Shown piece by piece: positions 1-6,821 of a stretch of 10,543 bases of DNA. The DNA lies in the NCBI GenBank assembly GCA_020047775.1, contig JAIFNK010000271.1, forward strand, positions 1 to 10,543. Direction: 5' to 3'. Below the pieces are notes generated by a model, which was not told where the DNA came from, ran no database searches, and was given only the letters and a program-made list of their open reading frames with translations. The stretch is from Akkermansia sp. (lineage in GTDB: Bacteria > Verrucomicrobiota > Verrucomicrobiia > Verrucomicrobiales > Akkermansiaceae). Position 1 is the stretch's first letter; every line of letters begins with the position of its first letter. The position numbers and the translations under genes were made by a program.

Positions 1-494
1 AGAGTAATGCCGTCGCCCGAGCCGCCGTGCCTGTAGGTGAAAATGAGCCTCCCCTGATCGTCTTCCAAAAAGCGCGGGTAGGTGACCCGGTCCTCGAGCA
101 GGCCGGTCATTTTGGCAGGCCTGAGGCTGGTGATGTCGCCGGGCTTCCCGGTGCGGAAATAGACGAGCGGAACACAATGCATGTTGCCCGAAACGTGGAG
201 ATTGCCCGCGCTGTCGAGCGCCATCGTGACATAATTGTGCGAATCCCAAACAATTCCGGACGGCAGCTTCTGATAAGTCCACACGGCGGACTCCAGGGGA
301 CGAGCCGCCACCATCATGCTGCGATCCGCATCATAATATGCCACATACTGACGATCGGGCGTGGTGAGCAGGCTGAAGCCAACCGGAAATTCCGAAACAA
401 CTTTCGATATTTCATGGGTCTCGGAAACAACGGGCTCCCCGGAAACCGCGCAAACCGTGGCAACGGCGGCGATCAAGCATGGCAAAATTCTCAT
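1..494 (-). CDS. Exported BNR_4-family protein, N-terminal 164 residues (C-terminus beyond window)
   Basis: This is the start of a secreted beta-propeller protein, cut by the left edge of the window. The ATG at 494 opens with a signal peptide (MRILPCLIAAVATVCAVSG, cleavage near residue 19), so it is probably exported. The mature part shows hallmarks I associate with the BNR_4 family (Pfam PF15892): YVAYYDADR at 50-58, WDSHNYVTMALD at 83-94, SGNMHCVPLVYFRT at 102-115, and a VTYPRF...GGSGDG stretch at 137-162. The family includes ulvan lyases (PL24/PL25) and many uncharacterised proteins encoded near glycan-degradation genes, so a polysaccharide lyase or glycan-binding role is possible. The conserved His residues in SHN and NMH lie where such enzymes keep functional residues, but the missing part is needed to decide. 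It starts 58 nt after the pyrC stop on the same strand. AGGA, 5 nt before the ATG, is a weak ribosome binding site. Confidence 0.85.
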   Translation of the reverse strand, partial: MRILPCLIAAVATVCAVSGEPVVSETHEISKVVSEFPVGFSLLTTPDRQYVAYYDADRSMMVAARPLESAVWTYQKLPSGIVWDSHNYVTMALDSAGNLHVSGNMHCVPLVYFRTGKPGDITSLRPAKMTGLLEDRVTYPRFLEDDQGRLIFTYRHGGSGDGIT

Positions 495-552
495 GGAAAT
501 CCTGATACGCGGGTCATCCGCGGAATGTTGCGCTAAATGAGATCTCCCGGAT

Positions 553-1833
553 TCACCTCTCCAGCAGAATCTCCGTCCCAAGCACCACAAGATCCACGCT
601 GCCCTTCAGCGTCTGGCCAATGAACGGCGTGTTCTGCGATTTCGACTTCATGAACTCCTTGGTGAAGGTCGTTTGCCCTTCGGGATCGAACAGGATGAGA
701 TCGGCGGGCTGGCCTACTTCGATGGAAACGGCGGGCAACCCCATCAGGCGGCGGGGTTCGGCGCTGTAACGCTTCACGATGAGATCCCAGCCGAATTTCC
801 CGGTGGCGACGAAGTGATGATAGAGCGAGACCAGCGCGGTATCCATGCCGGTGATGCCATTGGGCGCGCTGATGAAATCCTGGGATTTTTCGAACGGCGT
901 GTGCGGCGCGTGGTCGGTGGCGATGAGGTCGAACACGCCGTCGATGAGGCCTTGCAGCAGTCCTTCGTTGTCCGCCCGGGTGCGCAGCGGCGGGTTCATC
1001 TTGTAGTTGGTATCGAAGTCGCCGATGTGCTCGTCGGTGAATAACAGATGGTGTGGAGAAACCTCGGCGGTGACTTTCACATCACCACGGGATTTCCACC
1101 AACGGATCGTTTCCATGCCCAGCTTGCTGGAAACGTGCTGGATGTGGATGTGCGCCCCGGCCGCGTGGGCCAGGCGGATGTCGCGGTCGATGATGATTTC
1201 CTCGGCGCAGGCGGGCGAGCCCTTGATGCCGAGCCGATAGCTAACCACTCCTTCGTTCAGCGCGCGCGGCCCGGCGAGTTCCGGCACCTCGCAATGGCTG
1301 GCGAAAAACATGCCGAACTCGGTGGCATACTGCATGGCGCGCAGCAGGATGGCGGGATCGCCGGTGGTGTCGCCATCGTCGGTGAGCATTTTCACCCCGA
1401 GCGCGCGCATGCCGTCGATGCCGGCCATTTCCTTGCCATGGCGGTCCTTCGTGACGCAGCCGGAAGTGTAAACCGGGATGCGGGCCGTGCGCCTGGCGAT
1501 GTCCAAGACATTGGCCACCACCGTCGCGGAATCGATGGCCGGGCGGGTGTTCGGCATCATGACGACGCCGGTGATGCCGCCATTGATCGCGGCCTCGCTG
1601 CCGGAGGCGATGGTTTCCTTGGACTCGAAGCCGGGCTCGCGGAAATGGACGTGCGCGTCGAACATGCCGGGCGCGAGGATCCGGTTGCGGGCGTCGATGG
1701 TGCGGGCGCCGTCGGGAGCGGATAGATTCGAGCCGATCTGTTGGATTTTGCCGTCGGAGATGAGCACATCCGCCAGGGTAAGATCTGGCGAGTTCTCGGA
1801 GGCGATGCGGGCGTTGGTGATGAGGAGTGTCAT
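553..1833 (-). CDS. pyrC: Dihydroorotase, class I
   Basis: Catalyses the third step of pyrimidine synthesis, the reversible cyclisation of N-carbamoyl-aspartate to dihydroorotate, in the cytoplasm. At 426 residues it has normal length for class I bacterial enzymes. The HxHxR metal/substrate motif is H61, H63, R65 (DAHVHFREPG). TDDGD at 151-155 supplies the bridging aspartate that replaces the carboxylated lysine of class II enzymes. H180 and H233 are further metal ligands, and D307 in ATDHAPH is the catalytic aspartate. The C-terminus has the usual SKSQNTPFIGQTLKG. I chose the ATG at 1833, although the frame stays open to 1884, because MTLLITNARI is the typical first beta strand and the upstream residues lie inside the preceding gene. 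No clear Shine-Dalgarno site is visible. It follows the nucleotidyltransferase gene by 19 nt and is separated from pyrB by a foreign-looking islet. Its first 54 coding bases are duplicated at 3301-3356. Confidence 0.96.
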   Translation of the reverse strand: MTLLITNARIASENSPDLTLADVLISDGKIQQIGSNLSAPDGARTIDARNRILAPGMFDAHVHFREPGFESKETIASGSEAAINGGITGVVMMPNTRPAIDSATVVANVLDIARRTARIPVYTSGCVTKDRHGKEMAGIDGMRALGVKMLTDDGDTTGDPAILLRAMQYATEFGMFFASHCEVPELAGPRALNEGVVSYRLGIKGSPACAEEIIIDRDIRLAHAAGAHIHIQHVSSKLGMETIRWWKSRGDVKVTAEVSPHHLLFTDEHIGDFDTNYKMNPPLRTRADNEGLLQGLIDGVFDLIATDHAPHTPFEKSQDFISAPNGITGMDTALVSLYHHFVATGKFGWDLIVKRYSAEPRRLMGLPAVSIEVGQPADLILFDPEGQTTFTKEFMKSKSQNTPFIGQTLKGSVDLVVLGTEILLER

Positions 1834-1836
1834 GGG
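1781..1836 (-). repeat. Direct repeat copy A: 5' end of functional pyrC
   Basis: These 56 bases, from CCC before the pyrC ATG to GATCT at codon 18, match 3301-3356 at 52 of 56 positions in the same orientation. The similarity stops abruptly on both sides. This copy is continuous with intact pyrC. Confidence 0.9.
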
Positions 1837-1852
1837 AAGAGCTAAGTAATAT

Positions 1853-2386
1853 TCAGGGAATGAGGAATGCGGGTTCCTGACCATCGAAATGCCTCCGGAT
1901 AAAATAAATCCATTTTTCCCGGAGGGAGAAGCGATCGATGATGTCCATGAACGCGCTTTTTTGCAGGACTCCTTCTTCCAGAAATTGGGAGAGACGGATC
2001 AGATCCTTGGGCCTGCCGGTCTTGAGCATGATGGCACAAAGGAACTCGGCGGCAATGATGCGGGTGGGGACGTTGTGGAAATTGCAGGCCTCCGCAAATT
2101 CCAAGGCGACTTCTTCCAGAGGACCTGGAGGAGGCAGGAATTGCACTTCCCAGCCCTCGATTTCCACACCAGCGCCTTGCTCTTTGTATCCCCACGCCTT
2201 GAGTTGCTCGTAGATGGGCGAAAGATCGATCAACAATGATGCGCCTGGGATCACCGTGAACACGTCAAGATCATAGGTAACCGTAGGCTCGACGTAATAA
2301 GCGGCGGCGATGGCACCCCCGATCGCGTAGTGACCGATCAAGCCCGCGGTTTCGAGACGATTGAGGACTTCGAGGGTCTTTTCCAT
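1853..2386 (-). CDS. Nucleotidyltransferase-fold protein (MNT/AbiEii-like), possible toxin-like partner
   Basis: A 177-residue protein. Residues 20-43 contain YAIGGAIAAAYY and TYDLDVF, the GG...TxDxD pattern of the polymerase-beta-type nucleotidyltransferase fold (G23, G24, T37, D39, D41). The place where a third carboxylate is often found reads EGWEVQFLP (77-85), with glutamine rather than aspartate, so activity is uncertain. KTGRPKDLIRL at 122-132 resembles the (R/K)xKD helix seen in AbiEii-like and related stand-alone proteins. From recollection rather than a search, such proteins are often encoded just after a small charged protein, as here: its ATG lies inside the 3' end of the 2338-2505 gene (49-nt overlap). 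This suggests coupled translation and a two-gene module. The GC content is below that of the pyr genes. The role could be a toxin or an uncharacterised transferase; no substrate can be named. Confidence 0.75.
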   Translation of the reverse strand: MEKTLEVLNRLETAGLIGHYAIGGAIAAAYYVEPTVTYDLDVFTVIPGASLLIDLSPIYEQLKAWGYKEQGAGVEIEGWEVQFLPPPGPLEEVALEFAEACNFHNVPTRIIAAEFLCAIMLKTGRPKDLIRLSQFLEEGVLQKSAFMDIIDRFSLREKWIYFIRRHFDGQEPAFLIP

Positions 2387-2505
2387 GAGGAAAGCTGATG
2401 TTTCATCCGCTCGATGAGCTGGACTTTTTCTTCCCAGGTCTGGCGGGCGCGCATTTGGCGGGCTGCCATCTTCCGGGCGATTAATTCTTCAAAGGTGGTG
2501 TCCAT
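2338..2505 (-). CDS. Small 55-residue basic helical protein paired with the nucleotidyltransferase
   Basis: Reading from the ATG at 2505 gives 55 residues starting MDTTFEELIARKMAARQMRA and ending at TGA 2338-2340. The sequence is rich in Arg, Lys, Glu and Ala, likely one or two helices, with WEEKVQLIERM at 24-34. Small proteins of this type (a FExLxxRK start, then an EEKVxxIxxM helix) are, as I recall, commonly encoded directly upstream of GG...TxDxD nucleotidyltransferase-fold proteins. The last 16 codons overlap the start of that gene in another frame, which supports translation of both as a unit. An antitoxin or partner role is an inference from this layout. There is no clear Shine-Dalgarno site before the ATG (CACCCC). 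Confidence 0.6.
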   Translation of the reverse strand: MDTTFEELIARKMAARQMRARQTWEEKVQLIERMKHQLSSWKRPSKSSIVSKPRA

Positions 2506-2552
2506 GGGGTGATGCCAGGTTTGAGCCGGAAGGAAAGGTAGGGTGGATAATT

Positions 2553-3284
2553 TCAGGGCGTGACAGATTCAATTGCAATAATCGCACCTTGGGAAGTGTT
2601 CACTGTCTTCTTGAATACCGGCTTCCTTTCCATTCCCTTGGTGATTTCCACGGTGAGAGATTCCGTATCAGGTGTCGGGGAGATGATGAGGCTGATGACT
2701 TTATGCGCGGGAAACGACACGCTCTTGCCCGTCGTCAACCAGTCCAAATGTCCGTATTTTTCGACGACGATGATCGCCTGTGGAATGAACGCGCCTTCCT
2801 TGTCCGACTTCAGCTGGACGTTGAACGAAGTCATGTCTCCGCCGGTCCACTCGAAGGTTTTCACCGCGGGTGACACCAAGGCGAAGGTTCCATCAGAAAC
2901 CTTGTTGAAGGACATCGACATGTCGCCACCGCTGAATTTGGACTTCTCGTCCCGCACGAAGGAAACCTTCACGATGCCTATGGGTTCGGACGGCGAATAC
3001 ATGATTTTCCCTTTCGTCACGAAGCTCTTGTTGCTGGTTGGATCCGGCGGAAGCAGGGTCGCATCAACTTTGAGGTAGCCACTCTTGAGTTTGAAATCGA
3101 TCATGCCGGTCGTGATCTGGTTTTTGAAATCCGGATCGAGTTTCGCAGGATCGCCGTACAAGGCGAGAATCCCGGCAGCGTTTTTCGAATTCCAGGCCTT
3201 GGCGACGCGCTCGCAGAATTCCTTCTCGGTTTCCGCGTGAAGTGAGGTGGCAAGGATTGCGGCGAGGAGGAGTAAGCGTTTCAT
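2553..3284 (-). CDS. Exported protein of unknown function
   Basis: I do not recognise the full protein. The ATG at 3284 gives 243 residues beginning with a convincing signal peptide, MKRLLLLAAILATSLHA, with cleavage expected after residue 17. The next stretch (CERVAKAWNSKNAAGILALY, 23-42) resembles the first helix of SnoaL/NTF2-like or periplasmic DUF4440-type domains. The rest is predicted mainly beta, with many alternating hydrophobic residues, and has no catalytic motif I can name. The frame stays open upstream to an ATG at 3353, but those 23 extra codons are the duplicated 5' end of pyrC. The signal peptide argues for 3284 as the real start, although initiation at the pyrC-derived ATG with readthrough into this protein cannot be excluded. 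It lies between the ATPase gene and the small protein/nucleotidyltransferase pair, and has lower GC than pyrB and pyrC. Confidence 0.7.
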   Translation of the reverse strand: MKRLLLLAAILATSLHAETEKEFCERVAKAWNSKNAAGILALYGDPAKLDPDFKNQITTGMIDFKLKSGYLKVDATLLPPDPTSNKSFVTKGKIMYSPSEPIGIVKVSFVRDEKSKFSGGDMSMSFNKVSDGTFALVSPAVKTFEWTGGDMTSFNVQLKSDKEGAFIPQAIIVVEKYGHLDWLTTGKSVSFPAHKVISLIISPTPDTESLTVEITKGMERKPVFKKTVNTSQGAIIAIESVTP

Positions 3285-3300
3285 GAGGGAGCCGGAGACT

Positions 3301-3356
3301 AGATCGGGCGATTTCTCGGAGGCGATGCGGGCGTGGGTGATGAGGACTGTCATGGG
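3301..3356 (-). pseudogene. pyrC 5'-end remnant (direct repeat copy B)
   Basis: An orphan copy of the first 18 codons of pyrC, encoding MTVLITHARIASEKSPDL, against MTLLITNARIASENSPDL in the intact gene. DNA identity to 1781-1836 is 52/56, including three bases before the ATG. It begins 11 bp past the stop codon of the ATPase gene, and the pyrC likeness ends at GATCT. It looks like the displaced original (or donated) start of pyrC left by an insertion at the 5' end of that gene. It remains in frame with the exported protein downstream. Confidence 0.85.
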
Positions 3357-3367
3357 TAATAAAATGA

Positions 3368-5083
3368 CTAGACGGAGGGTTGGGCACGAGCGGCCGTTTG
3401 CGCAATCAAATCAAGCATTAAACCGATCTCGGGGTCCACCTGGTTGATGGGAATAGCATCGGCCAGGCCATGATAATCCCGCTTGAAAGTTCGCTGTGGC
3501 GTGCCGAGACGCTCAAAAAAGAGTTTGAAGAGAGGGTCGAGGAATTTGTCTGTCACTTTGATATCGGCGCCCCATGGGTCCGGTTCGCCAGTCAGGCGGA
3601 GCGCGTTGACGATCTCAAGGATGCATGTTTCAAGGATTTCCAAGCGGTTTTTGCGCTCAGCTTGAGCGATTAGATCATCCTCAATAAGATCGGCGACGAC
3701 AAAAGAGCGAAGGCTTTCTGGAGTGACGAGAAAGTTTTCGATCTCCCTTTGGGACCACATTTTCTCAACTAGCTGAGAGCCGATGTGAAGCTCCTTTTCC
3801 ACGCGGTCGAAAAGCGCCAAAGAGACAAGGTCTGGCTTGGCTTCACGTAATCCCTGAAAGTGATTGCGAGCCTCCTGTGGCAAATTGGTTCCCAGATAAA
3901 CAACGGGCACCGAATCCGCTAGAAACTTGGCAGCCGCATGCTTCAGCCTATCGGCGAGACGGCGCAAGATCGCGAGGTCAGTTGACCCTTCCAAATAAAG
4001 CATCCATCCTTTTTGCTCGGCTAGATAATAATCCGCCATGCGGATACTCTCGAGCGCCTTCTTTACTTGGCCCTTTGATCTTACGTCGATTCGATGTGGT
4101 TTGCCGACAAAGGCGATGACCACATCGCGCTCCGCAGCTTCCTGAAGAACTATCTCGGAATGACTGGCCGCAACGATTTGTGAGCCATTTCCAGATGCGG
4201 TATCCGTGAGGAGATTATAAACGTCCCTTTGTCTGAGAATCTCCAGGTGGGCGTCGGGCTCATCCAAAAGCAACACTGAACCCGGATTAGCGAGCATGTA
4301 GCTGAAAAGGAGTAGGACTTGTTGGCATCCCCGCCCGGAAGATGACAAATCGAGTTCGATACCAGAGCGCTCCTTGTAGGTTAGCGACAACTCGCTGCGC
4401 TCCGGGATATAGATCGGCTCCTGGAGTTTGATCTGGAACAACTGTTCGACATTTTCAACCAGTTTAGACCACAGCGATTTATCTTCCTTTGAAAACAACT
4501 GCCAGCATAGATTGCGCAAGACTTGGGCAGTTTGACCTTCGCCGATCAACACTCCAATTTCGCCGGGCTCCTTTCGGTGCTCTCTCTCTGCCAGACCGGA
4601 CATTGGAGGAAGAAAAACGACCGGGTGATGCCGCACCGCTTCCGGAATGATGCCATCTTCGGAATCCTTGATACGACAATAAAAAGATTCTTCGTTGGCG
4701 TAGTAAAACTCGAGCGTACAGGTCCACGGCTGATCCTGATACACCCCTTTGGCGGTAAGAGTGATAAACACTTTGTCCGTCCCCTGCTTCCCATCCTTTA
4801 CCTTGGTGTCATTGGTATGAAGATCTCTCCATAGCAAGCGGGCACTGGGAACCGGAATGGATGAGATATCGCGTCGGTTGATCGTTATTCCAGGCCGTTT
4901 GTTTGGTGATCCTTTTCCACGTTTTTCAGCCCAGCGCCTCCAGCCAGCATCCCACAGAGCCATGGCCTGAAGAGCGCTGGTTTTACCTGAATTATTCGGT
5001 CCTATCAGTACAACAGCATTACCAAGCTCCAAATCGACAACCCCCAGACGTTTGAAATTCTCGATTCGAAAGTGAGTGATCAT
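3368..5083 (-). CDS. OLD-like ABC ATPase with C-terminal TOPRIM domain, putative anti-phage nuclease
   Basis: A 571-residue protein with an N-terminal SMC/RecF-type ABC ATPase: FRIENFKRLG at 5-14, Walker A GPNNSGKT 28-35, ABC signature SSSGRGCQQ 247-255, Walker B with D-loop LLLDEPDAHL 271-280, and switch histidine H308 in ASHSE. After the ATPase comes a TOPRIM-like domain: YLEGSTDLAIL 363-373 (catalytic-type E365, D369) and LALFDRVEKE 422-431, followed by WSQREIENFL 443-452, a motif seen in OLD and DUF4435-type proteins. This order is that of overcoming-lysogenization-defect (OLD) family nucleases, many of which act in phage defence. In place of DxD the second TOPRIM motif reads D426-R-V, so cleavage activity needs proof. 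No UvrD-like helicase is adjacent, so it is not a Gabija pair. It starts 54 nt after pyrB in the same direction. The GC content is markedly lower than in pyrB or purD, which suggests transfer. Confidence 0.85.
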   Translation of the reverse strand: MITHFRIENFKRLGVVDLELGNAVVLIGPNNSGKTSALQAMALWDAGWRRWAEKRGKGSPNKRPGITINRRDISSIPVPSARLLWRDLHTNDTKVKDGKQGTDKVFITLTAKGVYQDQPWTCTLEFYYANEESFYCRIKDSEDGIIPEAVRHHPVVFLPPMSGLAEREHRKEPGEIGVLIGEGQTAQVLRNLCWQLFSKEDKSLWSKLVENVEQLFQIKLQEPIYIPERSELSLTYKERSGIELDLSSSGRGCQQVLLLFSYMLANPGSVLLLDEPDAHLEILRQRDVYNLLTDTASGNGSQIVAASHSEIVLQEAAERDVVIAFVGKPHRIDVRSKGQVKKALESIRMADYYLAEQKGWMLYLEGSTDLAILRRLADRLKHAAAKFLADSVPVVYLGTNLPQEARNHFQGLREAKPDLVSLALFDRVEKELHIGSQLVEKMWSQREIENFLVTPESLRSFVVADLIEDDLIAQAERKNRLEILETCILEIVNALRLTGEPDPWGADIKVTDKFLDPLFKLFFERLGTPQRTFKRDYHGLADAIPINQVDPEIGLMLDLIAQTAARAQPSV

Positions 5084-5137
5084 GGATGGTTGATTTTGAC
5101 GGCTGTTGCGCAGAGTTCGAGAAAACAGGGAGGCTTT

Positions 5138-6076
5138 TCAAGAGACGACGGATGGAGACTCCCCACCCGGTTTGAGCCAGTAGAGCACGGCCATTCTGAC
5201 GGCGATGCCGTTCTCGACCTGGTCGTTGATGAGGCTGCGCTCGTAGTCCATGACGGCGTCGCAGAGCTCGACGCCGCGGTTCACGGGGCCGGGGTGCATG
5301 AGGTAGAGGCCGCGCTTGCGGATTTCGTCGAGGCGGGCGTCGCTGATGCCATAGAGGCGGTGGTATTCGCGGAGGCTGGGGAAAAACTGGGCGTCCTGGC
5401 GCTCCATCTGGACGCGGAGCAGATAGATGAAATCCGGCGACCACGCCATGGCTTCCTTGTAGTCGGTGAAGCGGCGGATGTTCTCCGGGCCGACGCGCGG
5501 GACGAGCGAGCCGGGACCGAGATAGGCGACTTCCACTCCAAGCTTTTTCAAGATGGTGCTGGTGGAGCGGGCGACGCGGGAATGCAGGATGTCGCCGATG
5601 ATGAGGACTTTTTTCCCGGTGGGATCGGGGAATTTCTCCTTGATGGTGAAGGCATCCAACAGGCCTTGCGTCGGGTGGGCGTGCGCGCCGTCGCCGGCGC
5701 TGATGACGGAGGCTTTGGTCTGGCGGGCAATCATGCCGGGCAGGCCGGAGCGGCCGTGGCGGACGATGATGTAGTCGGTGCGCATCGCCTGGAGCGTCTC
5801 GACGGTTTCCCTAACGGACTCACCCTTGGTGATGGAGGAGTGGGCGACGTCGAAGTTCGTGACGTCCGCGGATAGACGCTTGGCGGCGACCTCGAAGGAG
5901 GAGTGGGTGCGGGTGCTGGGCTCGTAGAAGAGCATGAGCACGGACTTGCCCTTGAGGGCGGGGACTTTTTTCACCGAGCGGGTGAAGAGCTCCTTGAAGG
6001 GAATGGATTGATCGAGCAGGTGTTCTATTTCCTCCCGGTCGAGTGCCGCGATGTCGAGTAGGTCTTTACGTGCCAT
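5138..6076 (-). CDS. pyrB: Aspartate carbamoyltransferase, catalytic chain
   Basis: Forms N-carbamoyl-L-aspartate from carbamoyl phosphate and aspartate, the committed step of pyrimidine synthesis, in the cytoplasm. At 312 residues it has standard length. Family motifs are all present: FYEPSTRTHSSFE 50-62 (carbamoyl-phosphate loop STRT), SSITKGES 80-87 with the mobile K84, RHGRSG 106-111, HPTQGLLDAFTI 134-145, HSRVARS 165-171, LLRVQMERQ 219-227 and HPGPVNRGVEL 261-271. I chose the ATG at 6076: MARKDLLDI is the usual start, whereas the open frame up to 6244 gives a serine-rich stretch that is the shadow of the upstream gene. The start overlaps the stop of the membrane-protein gene by 11 nt, which suggests coupled translation. 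No pyrI regulatory-chain gene is present in the window. Dihydroorotase lies about 3.3 kb further down the same strand. Confidence 0.97.
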   Translation of the reverse strand: MARKDLLDIAALDREEIEHLLDQSIPFKELFTRSVKKVPALKGKSVLMLFYEPSTRTHSSFEVAAKRLSADVTNFDVAHSSITKGESVRETVETLQAMRTDYIIVRHGRSGLPGMIARQTKASVISAGDGAHAHPTQGLLDAFTIKEKFPDPTGKKVLIIGDILHSRVARSTSTILKKLGVEVAYLGPGSLVPRVGPENIRRFTDYKEAMAWSPDFIYLLRVQMERQDAQFFPSLREYHRLYGISDARLDEIRKRGLYLMHPGPVNRGVELCDAVMDYERSLINDQVENGIAVRMAVLYWLKPGGESPSVVS

Positions 6077-6821
6077 GCCGGAGTTGGGGAAAATAGTGGA
6101 GTGCGCCGAAGACGACGACGAACAACGCCGCGACCGTGATGAAGGCGGCGTGGTGGACGGAGAGCGGCTTTTTGAAAAAGATGATGGCGGCGATGACCAG
6201 CGCGACCACCACGCAGCCTGCGGTGACTTCCTTTTGAAAGTCATAGAAGTAAAATCCGACCGCGCCGGCGACGGCGAAGAGGTAACCCGGCACGATCAGG
6301 ACGGGATGTGCGGTTAGGGATTTCAGATGACCGACGGTGTTCTGTGCGGCGAGCATCTCCTGGCGGCGGATTTCGTGGATTTCCTTCTCGCTGTGGCGAT
6401 GAATCGGCAGCTTGGAATCGGGCGATGGGGCCGGGACCGGAGCGATCGGGCCTTGCTCGGATTTACGCAGCGAGCGGACGATTTTCGGCAGATGGGCGAC
6501 GGGCAGCGGAGTATCGACCACCCCGGTGGCCGGCGGGAGCGGCTCATCGGCGGTGTGCTCGCTGCCGGGAAGCGGGGAAGTTCTCTCCGAGCGTTTGAGC
6601 GAACGCACGGGTTTCGGCTCGTGGACTTCGGCAACCGGCAGCGGTGCCAAGGCGGATTCTCCGACCTCCGCGACTTCCTTCGATTCCTCGGGAAGTGTTT
6701 TCCCGACAGGGGCCGCCACGGGCAAGGCCTCCTCGGCCGGCGGTGGACCGACGATCCCGAGGGACTCGCGGAGTTTCGCGATTTCCTCGGCGGATTTCTT
6801 GCTCTGCGGCAGAAGGCTCAT
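6066..6821 (-). CDS. Membrane protein with proline-rich N-terminal half, unknown function
   Basis: 251 residues, not recognised. Residues 1-135 are rich in Pro, Glu, Ser and Ala, probably disordered, and lack a signal peptide. They contain two copies of a short motif: LPVAEVHEPKPVRSLKRSE (61-79) and LPVAHLPKIVRSLRKSE (106-122). A charged helix follows (KEIHEIRRQEMLAAQ, 146-160). The C-terminal third has three likely membrane helices, about 172-192, 200-216 and 223-242. The long N-terminal half is probably cytoplasmic. The start ATG overlaps the pyrR stop (ATGA, 4 nt) and the stop overlaps the pyrB start (11 nt), so it is translated as part of the pyr operon. This placement is not explained by known pyrimidine biochemistry. 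It could tether pyrimidine enzymes to the membrane or be unrelated cargo; neither is shown. Confidence 0.8.
   Translation of the reverse strand: MSLLPQSKKSAEEIAKLRESLGIVGPPPAEEALPVAAPVGKTLPEESKEVAEVGESALAPLPVAEVHEPKPVRSLKRSERTSPLPGSEHTADEPLPPATGVVDTPLPVAHLPKIVRSLRKSEQGPIAPVPAPSPDSKLPIHRHSEKEIHEIRRQEMLAAQNTVGHLKSLTAHPVLIVPGYLFAVAGAVGFYFYDFQKEVTAGCVVVALVIAAIIFFKKPLSVHHAAFITVAALFVVVFGALHYFPQLRHGT

Noticed and set aside
27..536. Plus-strand open frame of 169 codons
   Set aside because: The minus strand here encodes a signal peptide followed by clear BNR_4 motifs, so the plus frame is a shadow.
1048..1725. Plus-strand open frame of 225 codons
   Set aside because: Antisense to pyrC; no protein-like pattern beyond composition.
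1837..3300. Insertion sequence or transposon
   Set aside because: No transposase, no terminal inverted repeats seen, and the flanking 56-bp repeat is gene sequence, too long for a target-site duplication.
3368..5083. Gabija system
   Set aside because: Gabija needs a UvrD-like helicase gene (gajB) beside the OLD-like gajA; both neighbours here (pyrB and the exported protein) are unrelated.
5072..5875. Plus-strand open frame of 267 codons
   Set aside because: Antisense to pyrB, whose motifs are unmistakable. The translation is rich in Asp, Val, Glu and Ala, typical of a reverse-complement shadow.
6077..6244. N-terminal extension of pyrB
   Set aside because: The extra 56 residues are serine-rich shadow of the membrane-protein gene; aspartate carbamoyltransferases start near MARKDLL, and the 11-nt overlap is sensible.
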